Of a stretch of DNA of 64,000 nt, positions 17,159-28,076 are shown piece after piece; the first letter of the stretch is position 1; the number at the start of each line of letters is the position of its first letter. Origin of the DNA: Dermatophilus congolensis (lineage in GTDB: Bacteria > Actinomycetota > Actinomycetes > Actinomycetales > Dermatophilaceae); assembly GCA_030538115.1 (NCBI GenBank), contig JAUNUP010000001.1, positions 62,001 to 126,000 of the forward strand, written 5' to 3'. Under the pieces are notes generated by a model. That model was not told where the DNA came from and searched no databases. It worked only from the letters and a program-made list of their open reading frames with translations. Position numbers and translations under genes: made by a program.

Positions 17159-18340
17159 TCAGCCTCCGGAGACCGACAGTTCGGCTCCCGCGAGCGTGCG
17201 GCTCATCTCTTCGCCCACGTCTCGCGAGTCCAGCCAGCCCTCCGGCAGCGCGACCTTGCGCGCCGAACCGGCGCGGCCGCGCTGTCCCTCGGCGGGCTCA
17301 CCTGGCCACGGATGTGTGGGGTCCAGCGCCGCGAGCAGATCGTCGAGCGCCGCGAGGTCCTCGACGAGGGCCAGGTTGTGCCGCACGTGAGAGCCGGCCG
17401 GAAATCCCTTGAGGTACCAGGCGATGTGCTTGCGGATGTCACGGGCCGCGCGGCCCTCGTCCTCGTAGAACTCGGCCAGGTACGCGGCGTGCCTGCGCAG
17501 CGCGTCGGCGACGGTGCCGAGGTCGGGGCGCACGCGAGCGTCGCTGCCGTGAAAGGCGGCCGCGAGATCGGCGAAGAGCCAGGGGCGGCCGAGGCAGCCA
17601 CGACCCACGACGACACCGTCGCATCCGGTCTCCGCGACCATGCGCAGCGCGTCCTCAGCCGACCAGATGTCGCCATTGCCGAGCACGGGAACTGAGGTCA
17701 CGGCCTCCTTGAGGCGCGCGATGGCCGACCAGTCGGCGGTTCCGCTGTAGGCCTGGGAGGCCGTTCGGGCGTGCAGCGCGATCGCGGCCACCCCGGCGGC
17801 CTCGGCACGGCGGGCCGCGTCGAGGTAGGTGATGTGGTCGTCGTCGATACCCATGCGCATCTTCACGGTCACCGGCAGCCCCCCACGCGAGGCCTCGCGC
17901 ACGGCCGTGCCGACGATGGCCGCGAACAGGTCGGTCTTCCAGGGCAGCGCCGAACCGCCTCCCTTGCGGGTGACCTTGGGCACCGGGCAGCCGAAGTTGA
18001 GGTCGATGTGGTCGGCCCGGTCCTCGTCGACGACGAGGCGCACGGCGGCACCTACGGTCGCCGGGTCGACTCCGTAGAGCTGTATCGAGCGGGGCGACTC
18101 GTCGGGGTCGTGCTCGATGAGCCGCATCGTCTCGGGCGAGCGCTCGACGAGGGCGCGAGAGGTGATCATCTCGCTCACGTACAGGCACCCGCTGCCGGAG
18201 GGAAGTCCGTCGGCAGCGAAGTCGCGGCACAGCCGCCGAAACGCGCGGTTGGTGATACCCGCCATCGGCGCGAGGACCACGGGTGTCGCGATGGTCAGCG
18301 GGCCGATCGACAGGGGAGGAAGCACGGGTGAAGCAGTCAT
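17159..18340 (-). CDS. dusB: tRNA-dihydrouridine synthase
   Basis: About 393 residues. FMN-dependent reduction of uridines in the tRNA D-loop. The N-terminal TIM barrel shows APMAGITNRAFRRLCRD, LNFGCPVPKVTRKGGG with catalytic Cys118, TVKMRMGID, ALHARTASQ, VLGNGDIW and VVVGRGCLGRPW. The C-terminal helical domain (KHIAWYLKGFPAG) binds tRNA. The ATG at 18340 is used; the frame is open 13 codons further but without a ribosome site. GATACTT about 12 bp upstream suggests a leaderless promoter. Divergent from ackA. Confidence 0.92.
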   Translation of the reverse strand: MTASPVLPPLSIGPLTIATPVVLAPMAGITNRAFRRLCRDFAADGLPSGSGCLYVSEMITSRALVERSPETMRLIEHDPDESPRSIQLYGVDPATVGAAVRLVVDEDRADHIDLNFGCPVPKVTRKGGGSALPWKTDLFAAIVGTAVREASRGGLPVTVKMRMGIDDDHITYLDAARRAEAAGVAAIALHARTASQAYSGTADWSAIARLKEAVTSVPVLGNGDIWSAEDALRMVAETGCDGVVVGRGCLGRPWLFADLAAAFHGSDARVRPDLGTVADALRRHAAYLAEFYEDEGRAARDIRKHIAWYLKGFPAGSHVRHNLALVEDLAALDDLLAALDPTHPWPGEPAEGQRGRAGSARKVALPEGWLDSRDVGEEMSRTLAGAELSVSGG

Positions 18341-18590
18341 CGTGTGACAAGTATCCCAATGTCGGCAAATACCCCGCATCGGGCGGGCTCAATTCCCGTA
18401 TCGGCCCCGTTCAACCGCGCCCGCGACGCTAGTCTGACGGAGGCGCACCGTCGCGTCTGCGGGCAAAGCACCGCAGGCCGTGGCAGCGCCAGGCAGCTCG
18501 TTCCGCCACCGGATGCGCCCGGCCAACGCCTCGTCAGCCGTCGCCGCCGGCGAGGCAGACGTAGACCGACTCGTCGTCAGAAGGTGCACC

Positions 18591-19781
18591 GTGACCTCAG
18601 CCGTACTCGTTCTCAACTGTGGTTCCTCCTCCGTCAAGTTCGCTCTGATCGAGCCGGAGTCGGGCAACCGGGATTTCACCGGGCTCGCCGAGCGGGTCGG
18701 CACCTCCGAGGCGAGTGTGCGTTTCGATATCGAGGGTGAGCGCACCGTCATCGAGAACCTCGCCGACCCCAGCCACCGCGGCGTCATCTCCGAGGTGCTC
18801 GCCAAGGGTCGCGAGTGGAACTCGACGAAGGGCCTCGACATCGTGGCCGTGGGTCACCGCCTCGTGCACGGTGGCGAGAAGTTCGCCTCCTCAGTCGTGC
18901 TCGACGACGAGTCAATGGCCGCCGTTCGTGAGTGCGTGCCGTTGGCACCGCTGCACAACCCGGCCAATATCGTCGGCGTCGAAGCCGCCACCGCGGTGCT
19001 GCCCAATACTCCCCAGGTCGGCGTCTTCGACACCGCCTTCCACCAGACCATGCCCGCCGAGGCCTACCGCTACGCGGTGCCCGAAGACTGGTACAAGGTC
19101 TACGGCGTGCGCCGCTACGGCTTCCACGGCACGAGCCACATGTTCGTCTCCCAGCAGGCCGCCGAGCTCGACGGTCGCCCGATCGAAGACCTGCGCATCA
19201 TCACCGCCCACCTCGGCAACGGCTGCAGCCTCGCCGCCGTGAAGGGAGGCAAGTCGGTCGACACCTCGATGGGGCTCACACCGCTCGAGGGCCTCGTCAT
19301 GGGCACCCGCTCCGGCGACCTCGACCCGGGTGTGCTCACGTACATGGCCAAGGCCGCGGGCCGTAACGCCGACCAGATTAACGACGACCTCAACAAGAAG
19401 TCCGGTCTGCTCGGCCTGTCGACGATGTCGAACGACATGCGCACGGTCGTCGCCGCCGCCGAAGCCGGAGACGAGAAGGCACAGCTCGCGATCGACGTGT
19501 TCGAGTACCGCCTCGCCAAGTACATCGCCTCACTGGTCGTGCCGCTGGGTGGCCTCGACGTGCTGGCCTTCACCGGTGGCATCGGCGAGAACAGTTCCGT
19601 GACGCGCGCCCGGGTGCTGCGCAAGCTGGCCTTCCTCGGCCTCGAGGTCGACGACGAGGTCAACGACGCCACCCGGGGCAAGCCCGCCAAGATCACCAAG
19701 GACGGCCCGGTCTCGGCATGGGTCGTGCCCACCGACGAAGAACTCGTCATCGCCCGCGACGCCTACCGCCTCGCGCGCTGA
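18591..19781 (+). CDS. ackA: Acetate kinase
   Basis: 396 residues, full length. Converts acetyl phosphate and ADP to acetate and ATP, reversibly. ASKHA-fold motifs: VLVLNCGSSSVKFAL (phosphate 1), TAHLGNGCSLAAV (phosphate 2), TGGIGENS (adenosine), and the family signature FHGTSHMFVS. The GTG at 18591 has AGAAGG seven bases upstream. Followed after 41 bp by pta in the same direction, the reverse of the more usual pta-ackA order. Together they form the acetate overflow / acetate assimilation pair. Confidence 0.95.
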   Translation: MTSAVLVLNCGSSSVKFALIEPESGNRDFTGLAERVGTSEASVRFDIEGERTVIENLADPSHRGVISEVLAKGREWNSTKGLDIVAVGHRLVHGGEKFASSVVLDDESMAAVRECVPLAPLHNPANIVGVEAATAVLPNTPQVGVFDTAFHQTMPAEAYRYAVPEDWYKVYGVRRYGFHGTSHMFVSQQAAELDGRPIEDLRIITAHLGNGCSLAAVKGGKSVDTSMGLTPLEGLVMGTRSGDLDPGVLTYMAKAAGRNADQINDDLNKKSGLLGLSTMSNDMRTVVAAAEAGDEKAQLAIDVFEYRLAKYIASLVVPLGGLDVLAFTGGIGENSSVTRARVLRKLAFLGLEVDDEVNDATRGKPAKITKDGPVSAWVVPTDEELVIARDAYRLAR

Positions 19782-19822
19782 CCGGCGGACCACGCCGAAG
19801 ACCTCGAGAACGAAGGAATCCC

Positions 19823-21895
19823 ATGTCTCGTCGCATCCTCGTAGTCCCCGCCAACCACGCCGCCGGCGTCAAGGCCGTCTGTCACGGCCTCATCCACGCG
19901 CTCGACGAGCGCGGTGTCGACGTCGGCTACGTCAAGCCCCTCGGCCACCCGGTGAAGGTCGGCCACGACACCTCCGCCGAGCTGGCGCTCCTGGCCACCG
20001 GCCAGCGTTCGCCGGAGCCGATCCCCGCGAGCCAGATCGAGCAGCAGCTCTCCTCCGGGCAGAGCGACTCGCTCATGGAAGACGTAGTCGCCCTGTGCGA
20101 GCCCGTGCTCGAAGGCCACGAGGTGGTCGTCGTCGAGGGTCTGTCGCAAGACGACGACGCTCCTTACGCCGACGACCTCAACGCGGCACTCGCGCGCACC
20201 CTCGACGCGGAGGTCGTCATCGTCGCCTCCGCTCGCGACCGCACGCCCGACCACATCGCCGAGCGCGTCGGTGCCGCAGCCCCGCACTACGCGGTCGGAG
20301 AGGCCAGCCGGGTCACCGGTGTCGTCGTCAACCGCCTCCCGTCCTCGTCTCCGTACGCCAACCGTCCGTACACGGAGGCCTTGGAGCGGCGGGGTCTGCG
20401 CATCGTCGCCGCGATCCACCAGGATGCGAAGCTCGCGCAGCCGCGGATGAAGGACCTCGTGCGCGGCATGGGGCTTCAGCCGGTGAACGCCGGCGACACG
20501 AACCGTCGCGTGCGCGGCTTCACCGTCGCGGCCCAGGCCGTGCCCGGCCTGCTGTCGCACCTCGTAGACGGCCAGGTCATCCTCGTGCCCGGCGACCGTC
20601 ATGAGGTGATGCTGAGCGCCGCGCTGGCCGAGCTGAACGGCACCAAGCTCGCCGGCATGATCCTCACGGCCGGCGTGCGGCCCGACCAGACCGTCGCGCA
20701 GTGGTGTGCGACCGCGATGGGAACTGGTCTGCCGATCTACGTCACTGAAGGGACGACGTACGAGACCTCGTACGCGATCACGCACCTCGACCCGGGTGTG
20801 CCCGTCGACGACGAGTACCGGGTGCGCAAGGTGATGGAGTCTGTCTCCGCGCGCCTCGACCAGCAGTGGATCGACTCGATCTCGCAGACATCGACGCGCA
20901 TCCGCCTGTCGCCTGCTGCGTTCCGTCGGCAGTTGTCGACGCTGGCGCGCAAGGCCGGCAAGCGCATCGTGTTGCCCGAGGGTGCGGAGTCGCGCACCGT
21001 CGACGCGGCGATCCACTGCCAGAACGAGGGCATCGCCACCTGTGTGCTGCTCGCGCCACGCGAGGAGGTCGAAGCCACCGCAGCCTCGCTCGGTCTCGCA
21101 CTGCCTGACGGCATCGAGATCATCGACCCGAGAAACCCCTCTCAGCGCTACATCGACGCGCTCGTCGAACGTCGCAAGCACAAGGGCATGACCGAGGCCA
21201 TGGCGCGCGATTCGCTCGGCGACACCGTGGTGCTCGGCACGATGATGCTGCACCTCGACGAGGTCGACGGGCTCGTCTCCGGTGCGGTGCACACGACCGC
21301 GAACACGATTCGTCCGGCGATGCAGATCCTCGGTGTGAAGAAGGGCGCGGCCCTGGTGTCGTCGGTCTTCTTCATGGGTCTGCCCGACGAGGTCGTCGTT
21401 TACGGCGACTGTGCCGTGAACCCCGACCCGAACGCCGAGCAGCTGGCCGACATCGCCATCCAGAGCGCTGACTCGGCGAAGGCGTTCGGCCTCGACCCGC
21501 GCGTCGCGATGATCTCGTTCTCGACGGGCAGCTCCGGTGCCGGCGCCGACGTCGTCAAGGTCACCGAGGCGACCGAGAAGGTGCGCGAGCTGCGCCCCGA
21601 CGTGGTCATCGACGGTCCGCTGCAGTACGACGCAGCGACCACGGCGTCGGTGGCCCGCAGCAAGGCCCCCGACTCCCCCGTCGCCGGCCGCGCCAACGTG
21701 TTCGTGTTTCCCGACCTCAACACGGGTAACACCACGTACAAGGCTGTGCAGCGTTCGGCGAGCGTCATCAGCATCGGCCCGATGCTGCAGGGCATCGCCA
21801 AGCCGGTGAACGACCTCTCGCGCGGCGCGCTCGTAGAAGACATCATCTACACGATCGCCCTGACAGCCATCCAGGCGGCAGCGCCCTCGGCCTGA
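19823..21895 (+). CDS. pta: Phosphate acetyltransferase
   Basis: 690 residues, the long form. Interconverts acetyl-CoA and acetyl phosphate. It has an N-terminal P-loop-like domain (1-210), a DRTGG domain (about 220-330) and the catalytic PTA/PTB domain (about 370-690) with RIVLPEGAESRTVDAA, LVSGAVHTTANTIRPAMQ, FSTGSSGAG and VFPDLNTGNTTYKAVQR. The expected Walker A is degenerate (VPANHAAGVKAVCHGL, no GK[ST]), so the N-terminal domain is likely regulatory rather than ATP-hydrolysing, as in other long Pta proteins. AAGGAA lies just before the ATG at 19823. Confidence 0.94.
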   Translation: MSRRILVVPANHAAGVKAVCHGLIHALDERGVDVGYVKPLGHPVKVGHDTSAELALLATGQRSPEPIPASQIEQQLSSGQSDSLMEDVVALCEPVLEGHEVVVVEGLSQDDDAPYADDLNAALARTLDAEVVIVASARDRTPDHIAERVGAAAPHYAVGEASRVTGVVVNRLPSSSPYANRPYTEALERRGLRIVAAIHQDAKLAQPRMKDLVRGMGLQPVNAGDTNRRVRGFTVAAQAVPGLLSHLVDGQVILVPGDRHEVMLSAALAELNGTKLAGMILTAGVRPDQTVAQWCATAMGTGLPIYVTEGTTYETSYAITHLDPGVPVDDEYRVRKVMESVSARLDQQWIDSISQTSTRIRLSPAAFRRQLSTLARKAGKRIVLPEGAESRTVDAAIHCQNEGIATCVLLAPREEVEATAASLGLALPDGIEIIDPRNPSQRYIDALVERRKHKGMTEAMARDSLGDTVVLGTMMLHLDEVDGLVSGAVHTTANTIRPAMQILGVKKGAALVSSVFFMGLPDEVVVYGDCAVNPDPNAEQLADIAIQSADSAKAFGLDPRVAMISFSTGSSGAGADVVKVTEATEKVRELRPDVVIDGPLQYDAATTASVARSKAPDSPVAGRANVFVFPDLNTGNTTYKAVQRSASVISIGPMLQGIAKPVNDLSRGALVEDIIYTIALTAIQAAAPSA

Positions 21896-22011
21896 CCTGC
21901 ACGATCGAGTCGATCGCTGTGCGGCCGCGGATGACCCCGCATCCGGGACCGATCCGCTCACTGATCGACCTGGCCTGAAGCGTGCCTGACAACCGAATAG
22001 GATCGGTGCCT

Positions 22012-22524
22012 ATGAGCGCCGACCAGACTCACACCGGCAGCCCCGTCGACTCCCTCGAGAGCGGCGGGGCTGCCGGTCGTCACGACGATGCAGCCGTCCG
22101 CTCCGCGTCAGCCGATGCCGAATGTGGGACGGCGGCTGCGTGCGGCGCGTGCTCGCTCGCCGGAGGCGGCGGCTGCGGCACCGTGCCGGAGGGCGTGACC
22201 CCGGAGTCCGGTGAGCCCACTGCTCCGGTGGGGTGTAGCGCTGCGGCTGCCACGGCAGCACCGGCCACGTGGCGTGACACGGTAAGCGCCAAGCTCGCGG
22301 TCGTCCCGCCCGCGGTGATCGCTCCGATCGTCGTCGGTCTCGTCGTTGTCGGGTTGCTGCTGACAGGCTCTGTCGGTGCGCTTCTGCTCGGCCTAGGCGT
22401 GGCGGCGCTGCTGGGCCTGTTCGCCCTCACCTGGCCGCGCCTCACGACTCCTGATAAGGCCCTGCGCATCGCGGTGCTCGTCTTCGTTCTCGGCGTGGCC
22501 CTCATCCGCTTCATCCCGAACTGA
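22012..22524 (+). CDS. Small membrane protein with Cys-rich N-terminal segment (DUF6703-like)
   Basis: 170 residues. The C-terminal part (about 98-170) has two to three hydrophobic segments (VIAPIVVGLVVVGLLLTG, GALLLGLGVAALLGLFAL, ALRIAVLVFVLGVALIRF) with TWPRL between, resembling small actinobacterial membrane proteins of the DUF6703 type; that assignment is tentative. The N-terminal 90 residues are acidic, Gly/Ala-rich and contain five cysteines (38, 44, 47, 55, 75) with a CGAC core, which could bind a metal. The ATG at 22012 is used; a GTG at 21982 would add ten residues. A strong terminator follows. Confidence 0.6.
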   Translation: MSADQTHTGSPVDSLESGGAAGRHDDAAVRSASADAECGTAAACGACSLAGGGGCGTVPEGVTPESGEPTAPVGCSAAAATAAPATWRDTVSAKLAVVPPAVIAPIVVGLVVVGLLLTGSVGALLLGLGVAALLGLFALTWPRLTTPDKALRIAVLVFVLGVALIRFIPN

Positions 22525-22546
22525 GCCTCGCACCCTCGACGTAAAA

Positions 22547-22583
22547 CCGCCTCTCTCCCCGAATCTGTCGGGGAGAGAGGCGG
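22547..22583. terminator. Bidirectional intrinsic terminator
   Basis: CCGCCTCTCTCCCCGA pairs with TCGGGGAGAGAGGCGG (16 bp, 5-base loop), with CTTCGTTTT on the + side and a T-run on the - side. It separates the convergent membrane-protein gene and argG. Confidence 0.9.
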
Positions 22584-22615
22584 CTTCGTTTTACTCGGTG
22601 GTTTGCCTCGGGCGT

Positions 22616-24968
<2,353 letters not shown>

Positions 24969-24971
24969 GAC

Positions 24972-25700
24972 TCAGGATCTTTCCACGTACTTGAGCGCTC
25001 TCACGCCACGCTCGATGTGCCATTGCAGGTACGCGGCGACGAGGCCGGATCCCTCGCGGCGGTGCCGTGGCTCCGCCTGCTCGGCCGCCTCCCACTCGCC
25101 CTGCATCAACGCGCCGAGCAGGTCGAGCGTCGCCAAGGCCGGCGCTGCGGATCCGGGGAGGCGACATGTCGGGCAGAGGCACCCACCGGCGGTGAGGTTG
25201 AACGCCTTGTGCGGGCCGGGTTCACCACACCGGGCGCAGTCGTGAAAGCTAGGCGCCCAGCCGGCCAGCGCCAGCGAACGCAGCAGGTACGCGTCGAGCA
25301 CGAGTCCGGCTTCGTGTTCACGGCCGGCCAGTGACGCGAGAGCGCCTGCGAGCAGCGTGAACTGGGCACGACTGGAGGCGCTCTCCTCACCGAAGCGCTC
25401 GGCGGCCTCGAGCATCGCGGCCGCCGCCGTCCAGGCCTCGTAGTCGGAGGCGAGGTGTTCGCCGTAGGGGGCGAGCACCTCCACCTGGGTGACCGTGTCG
25501 AGGGTGCGGCCCTCGTAGAGCTGCACGTCGATGACCATGCCGGGTTCGAGCCGGGCTCCGAAACGGCTCTTCGTGCGGCGCACACCCTTGCCCACCGCGC
25601 GCACGATGCCTCGGTCACGCGCGAGCAGGGTGATGATGCGGTCGGCCTCCCCCAGCTTCTGGGTGCGCAGCACGATGGCGGCATCTCGGTACAAGGGCAC
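24972..25700 (-). CDS. recO: DNA repair protein RecO
   Basis: About 242 residues. Mediates RecA loading in the RecFOR recombination pathway. The N-terminal OB fold begins PLYRDAAIVLRTQKLGEAD and includes RAVGKGVRRTKSRFGARLEPG. The C-terminal half carries a zinc motif, CARCGEPGPH followed by CLCPTC. The GTG at 25700 is chosen because it gives the family's normal N-terminus; the frame is open 21 codons further upstream. Followed by uppS with a 3-bp gap, the usual actinobacterial recO-uppS pair. Confidence 0.92.
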   Translation of the reverse strand: MPLYRDAAIVLRTQKLGEADRIITLLARDRGIVRAVGKGVRRTKSRFGARLEPGMVIDVQLYEGRTLDTVTQVEVLAPYGEHLASDYEAWTAAAAMLEAAERFGEESASSRAQFTLLAGALASLAGREHEAGLVLDAYLLRSLALAGWAPSFHDCARCGEPGPHKAFNLTAGGCLCPTCRLPGSAAPALATLDLLGALMQGEWEAAEQAEPRHRREGSGLVAAYLQWHIERGVRALKYVERS

Positions 25701-25834
25701 CCGACCATTCTGCCCCTCTCTGGCGCCGGTCGGCAGATCCGGCGCGTTGTCTCGCAGTGCCACCTGTTCGCGTCACGGGTATGGCACAGATGTTCGAGAT
25801 GCCGTAGTCTCGCGGGAGTGGAGGAGGTGCGCGC

Positions 25835-26488
25835 ATGACACCAGCGAGCGAGACGTCAGCGACCATGGCACTGCAGGGGTCGCTGCTCGACCAGTGTGAC
25901 GAGCTGGGGCTACGCGGGCTGGGTCGAGCAGTCACCCGGCGTCACCTCGATCACGGTGCCTGGGTCGACATCCGACCGGGCTGGCTCACCGGATCCGACG
26001 AACTCTTCGCACACCTCCGCTCCGCCGTCGACTGGCGGGGCGAGCGTCGCTGGATGTACGAGCGGGAGGTCGAAACGCCGAGGCTGCTCCGGTTCTACGC
26101 GGAGGACGAGCGACTCCCCCACCCACTGCTCCCCGAGATGCGCGATTATCTTTCGGCGCACTACGCACGCGAACTCGGCGAACCGTTCGTCACCGCCGGC
26201 CTGTGCCTGTACCGCGACGGGCGCGACAGCGTCGCCTGGCACGGTGACCGGGAGGGTCGCAGTGCCACGGCGGACACGATGGTCGCGATCGTCTCGGTCG
26301 GGGCGCCACGGCCGCTCACCCTGAGGCCGCGCGGTGGCGGTTCGTCGATCAAATACCTGCTCGGCCACGGCGACCTCGTGGTGATGGGCGGTTCGTGCCA
26401 GCGCACCTGGGACCATGCGGTGCCCAAGGTGGCCGGGCTGCGCGACGCCCGCATCAGCATCCAGTTCCGCACCGCCGGGGTGCGCTGA
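25835..26488 (+). CDS. AlkB-like 2-oxoglutarate/Fe(II) dioxygenase
   Basis: 217 residues. The iron ligands of AlkB are visible: His and Asp in VAWHGDREGR and His in TWDHAVPKV. The 2-oxoglutarate-binding arginine lies in RISIQFR and the strand GDLVVMGGSCQRTW is conserved. Such enzymes demethylate alkylated nucleic acids or act on other substrates; which one cannot be stated. GGAGGAGG lies seven bases before the ATG at 25835, with TAGTCT upstream as a -10 box. Divergent from recO; its stop is only 10 bp from the convergent histidine kinase. Confidence 0.85.
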   Translation: MTPASETSATMALQGSLLDQCDELGLRGLGRAVTRRHLDHGAWVDIRPGWLTGSDELFAHLRSAVDWRGERRWMYEREVETPRLLRFYAEDERLPHPLLPEMRDYLSAHYARELGEPFVTAGLCLYRDGRDSVAWHGDREGRSATADTMVAIVSVGAPRPLTLRPRGGGSSIKYLLGHGDLVVMGGSCQRTWDHAVPKVAGLRDARISIQFRTAGVR

Positions 26489-26498
26489 CCTGCTGCGA

Positions 26499-28076
26499 TC
26501 AGTCTCGGGAGGCGGGTAGCTCGATCGTCGCCGCGGTTCCGCTGCCGTCGGGTCCGGTGTCGAGCAGGAGCCGGCCGCCCATTCCCTCCGCGAGCTTGGC
26601 TGCGACAGTGAGGCCGAGCCCCTCGCCGGGCTGCGGATCGTTGCTCGCGCGGCCGAACCGTTCGACGACCAGGTCGCGCTCCTCTTCTGGGATGCCCCGG
26701 CCGGAGTCGGTGACGGTGAACCTCACGACCTCGCGCGACGGCCCGTCGTGGGCCTCGCTGTGGGCCTCACCGTGGGCCCCGTTGTAGGCCCCGCTGTCGT
26801 CACCGTGCTCGGACCCGGTGCGGGCAGCCGATCCGGCCTCCCGAGTGACCACGGAGACCTCGCTCGACACGATCACCGCACCTCCAGGGGCGGAGGCGCG
26901 AACGGCGTTGGCCACCAGTTCATCGAGTGCCTGGGCCAGCCTCGGCTCATCCAGTGGCGCCGTGCCCGTTGCAGTCTCGCCGAGCCGCACGTCGACCTGC
27001 CCCGTCCAGCCGTGACGTCGAGCCCACCCGGAGACGAACCCGCGGGTGTAAGCCTCGAGGTCGATGTCGGGCGTGATCGAGAAGAAGTCGGGGCGGTCGA
27101 CACGGTTGAGTACGACGAGTTTGTCGACGAGAACTGTCAGATGCCGCAGCTCGGCAAGGGCTTTGCCGCGGCTCACCGTCTGCTGGTCGGGGGTGTCGCC
27201 TGGCTGCTCGAGTGTTCCGCGAAGGATGGTCAGCGGCGTGCGGATGGCGTGGGCGAGATCGTCGGTGAATTGTTGTTCCGATTCCAAGGCCCGCTCCGAC
27301 GAGCGGATCAGTCTGTTGGCGGCTCGCGCGAGCCGGATGTCCTCGTCGGTACCGTTCTCGGGCATCCTCACGAGACCCGTTCGTTGCGAGGTTTGGAGGG
27401 CGAGGCGCTCGAACCGCTGGGCGGGCAAGAGGATCCGCTCGGAGGCCAGCCACGCCGCTACGCCGGTGGCCCCGAGCGCGCCGAGTGCGAGCAGTGCGAG
27501 TAGGGCCACCTGACGCATGAGTTCGCGCTCGTGTGGCTGGTGTGCGATCACCACCGCGACGTACCCGAGGCCGTCGGCCGCGCGGATCTGCACGTTGTGC
27601 CAGCTCACCTGTCCCAGGGGCGTGCTGAGCGTGCCTGACGACGAGGGGGTGGAGATCGCCGACTTGGTGGCCGCGTCGAGTTCGGCGAACTCCGGTGCCA
27701 AGGGGCCGCTGCGCGCGACTCGCGCCGATCCGTCGGCGGCCGTGACGAGACTCGCTCCGACGAGGATCTCCGAGGGCGCAGGCTCCTGGCGCGCGAGGTA
27801 CGTCTCGATGAACCCCTGCGCGGTGGTGAACGGCTCCCCGGTCTCGGGGTCGACGGCCTCGGCGGAGAACCGTCGCAGTTCTCCCGTCTCCTGTTCCAGC
27901 GCCGTCTCGATGTCGGCGGCGATGTTGGCGCGGAGGGCGAACGATGCTCCCAGAACGAGAAGCGTGAGGCCCATGCCGGTGACGCCCACGATCCAGATGA
28001 GCACTCGCACCCGACCCGGGCGCCACCACCGGGAGGACCGTTGTGTGGCCTCGGCATCTGCACTATTCGTCATCAT
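26499..28076 (-). CDS. Sensor histidine kinase without an adjacent response regulator
   Basis: About 525 residues. Two membrane segments (about 24-48 and 189-211) flank a 140-residue extracytoplasmic domain. The DHp box FTDDLAHAIRTPL carries the phosphoacceptor His276; it reads AHAIRTPL in place of the usual SHELRTPL. The ATPase has the N box (DELVANAV, Asn390), G1 (TDSGRGIPEEERD), F (ERFGRAS) and G2 (GEGLGLTV). A low-complexity insert at about 411-447 (GAHGEAHSEAHDG) interrupts the CA domain. The start overlaps the ABC gene stop by about 14 bases, so the two are co-translated. No response regulator lies on either side. Confidence 0.85.
   Translation of the reverse strand: MMTNSADAEATQRSSRWWRPGRVRVLIWIVGVTGMGLTLLVLGASFALRANIAADIETALEQETGELRRFSAEAVDPETGEPFTTAQGFIETYLARQEPAPSEILVGASLVTAADGSARVARSGPLAPEFAELDAATKSAISTPSSSGTLSTPLGQVSWHNVQIRAADGLGYVAVVIAHQPHERELMRQVALLALLALGALGATGVAAWLASERILLPAQRFERLALQTSQRTGLVRMPENGTDEDIRLARAANRLIRSSERALESEQQFTDDLAHAIRTPLTILRGTLEQPGDTPDQQTVSRGKALAELRHLTVLVDKLVVLNRVDRPDFFSITPDIDLEAYTRGFVSGWARRHGWTGQVDVRLGETATGTAPLDEPRLAQALDELVANAVRASAPGGAVIVSSEVSVVTREAGSAARTGSEHGDDSGAYNGAHGEAHSEAHDGPSREVVRFTVTDSGRGIPEEERDLVVERFGRASNDPQPGEGLGLTVAAKLAEGMGGRLLLDTGPDGSGTAATIELPASRD

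Noticed and set aside
19763..21961. 732-codon open frame antisense to pta
   Set aside because: His/Arg/Asp-rich composition typical of a mirror frame; pta on the other strand is certain.
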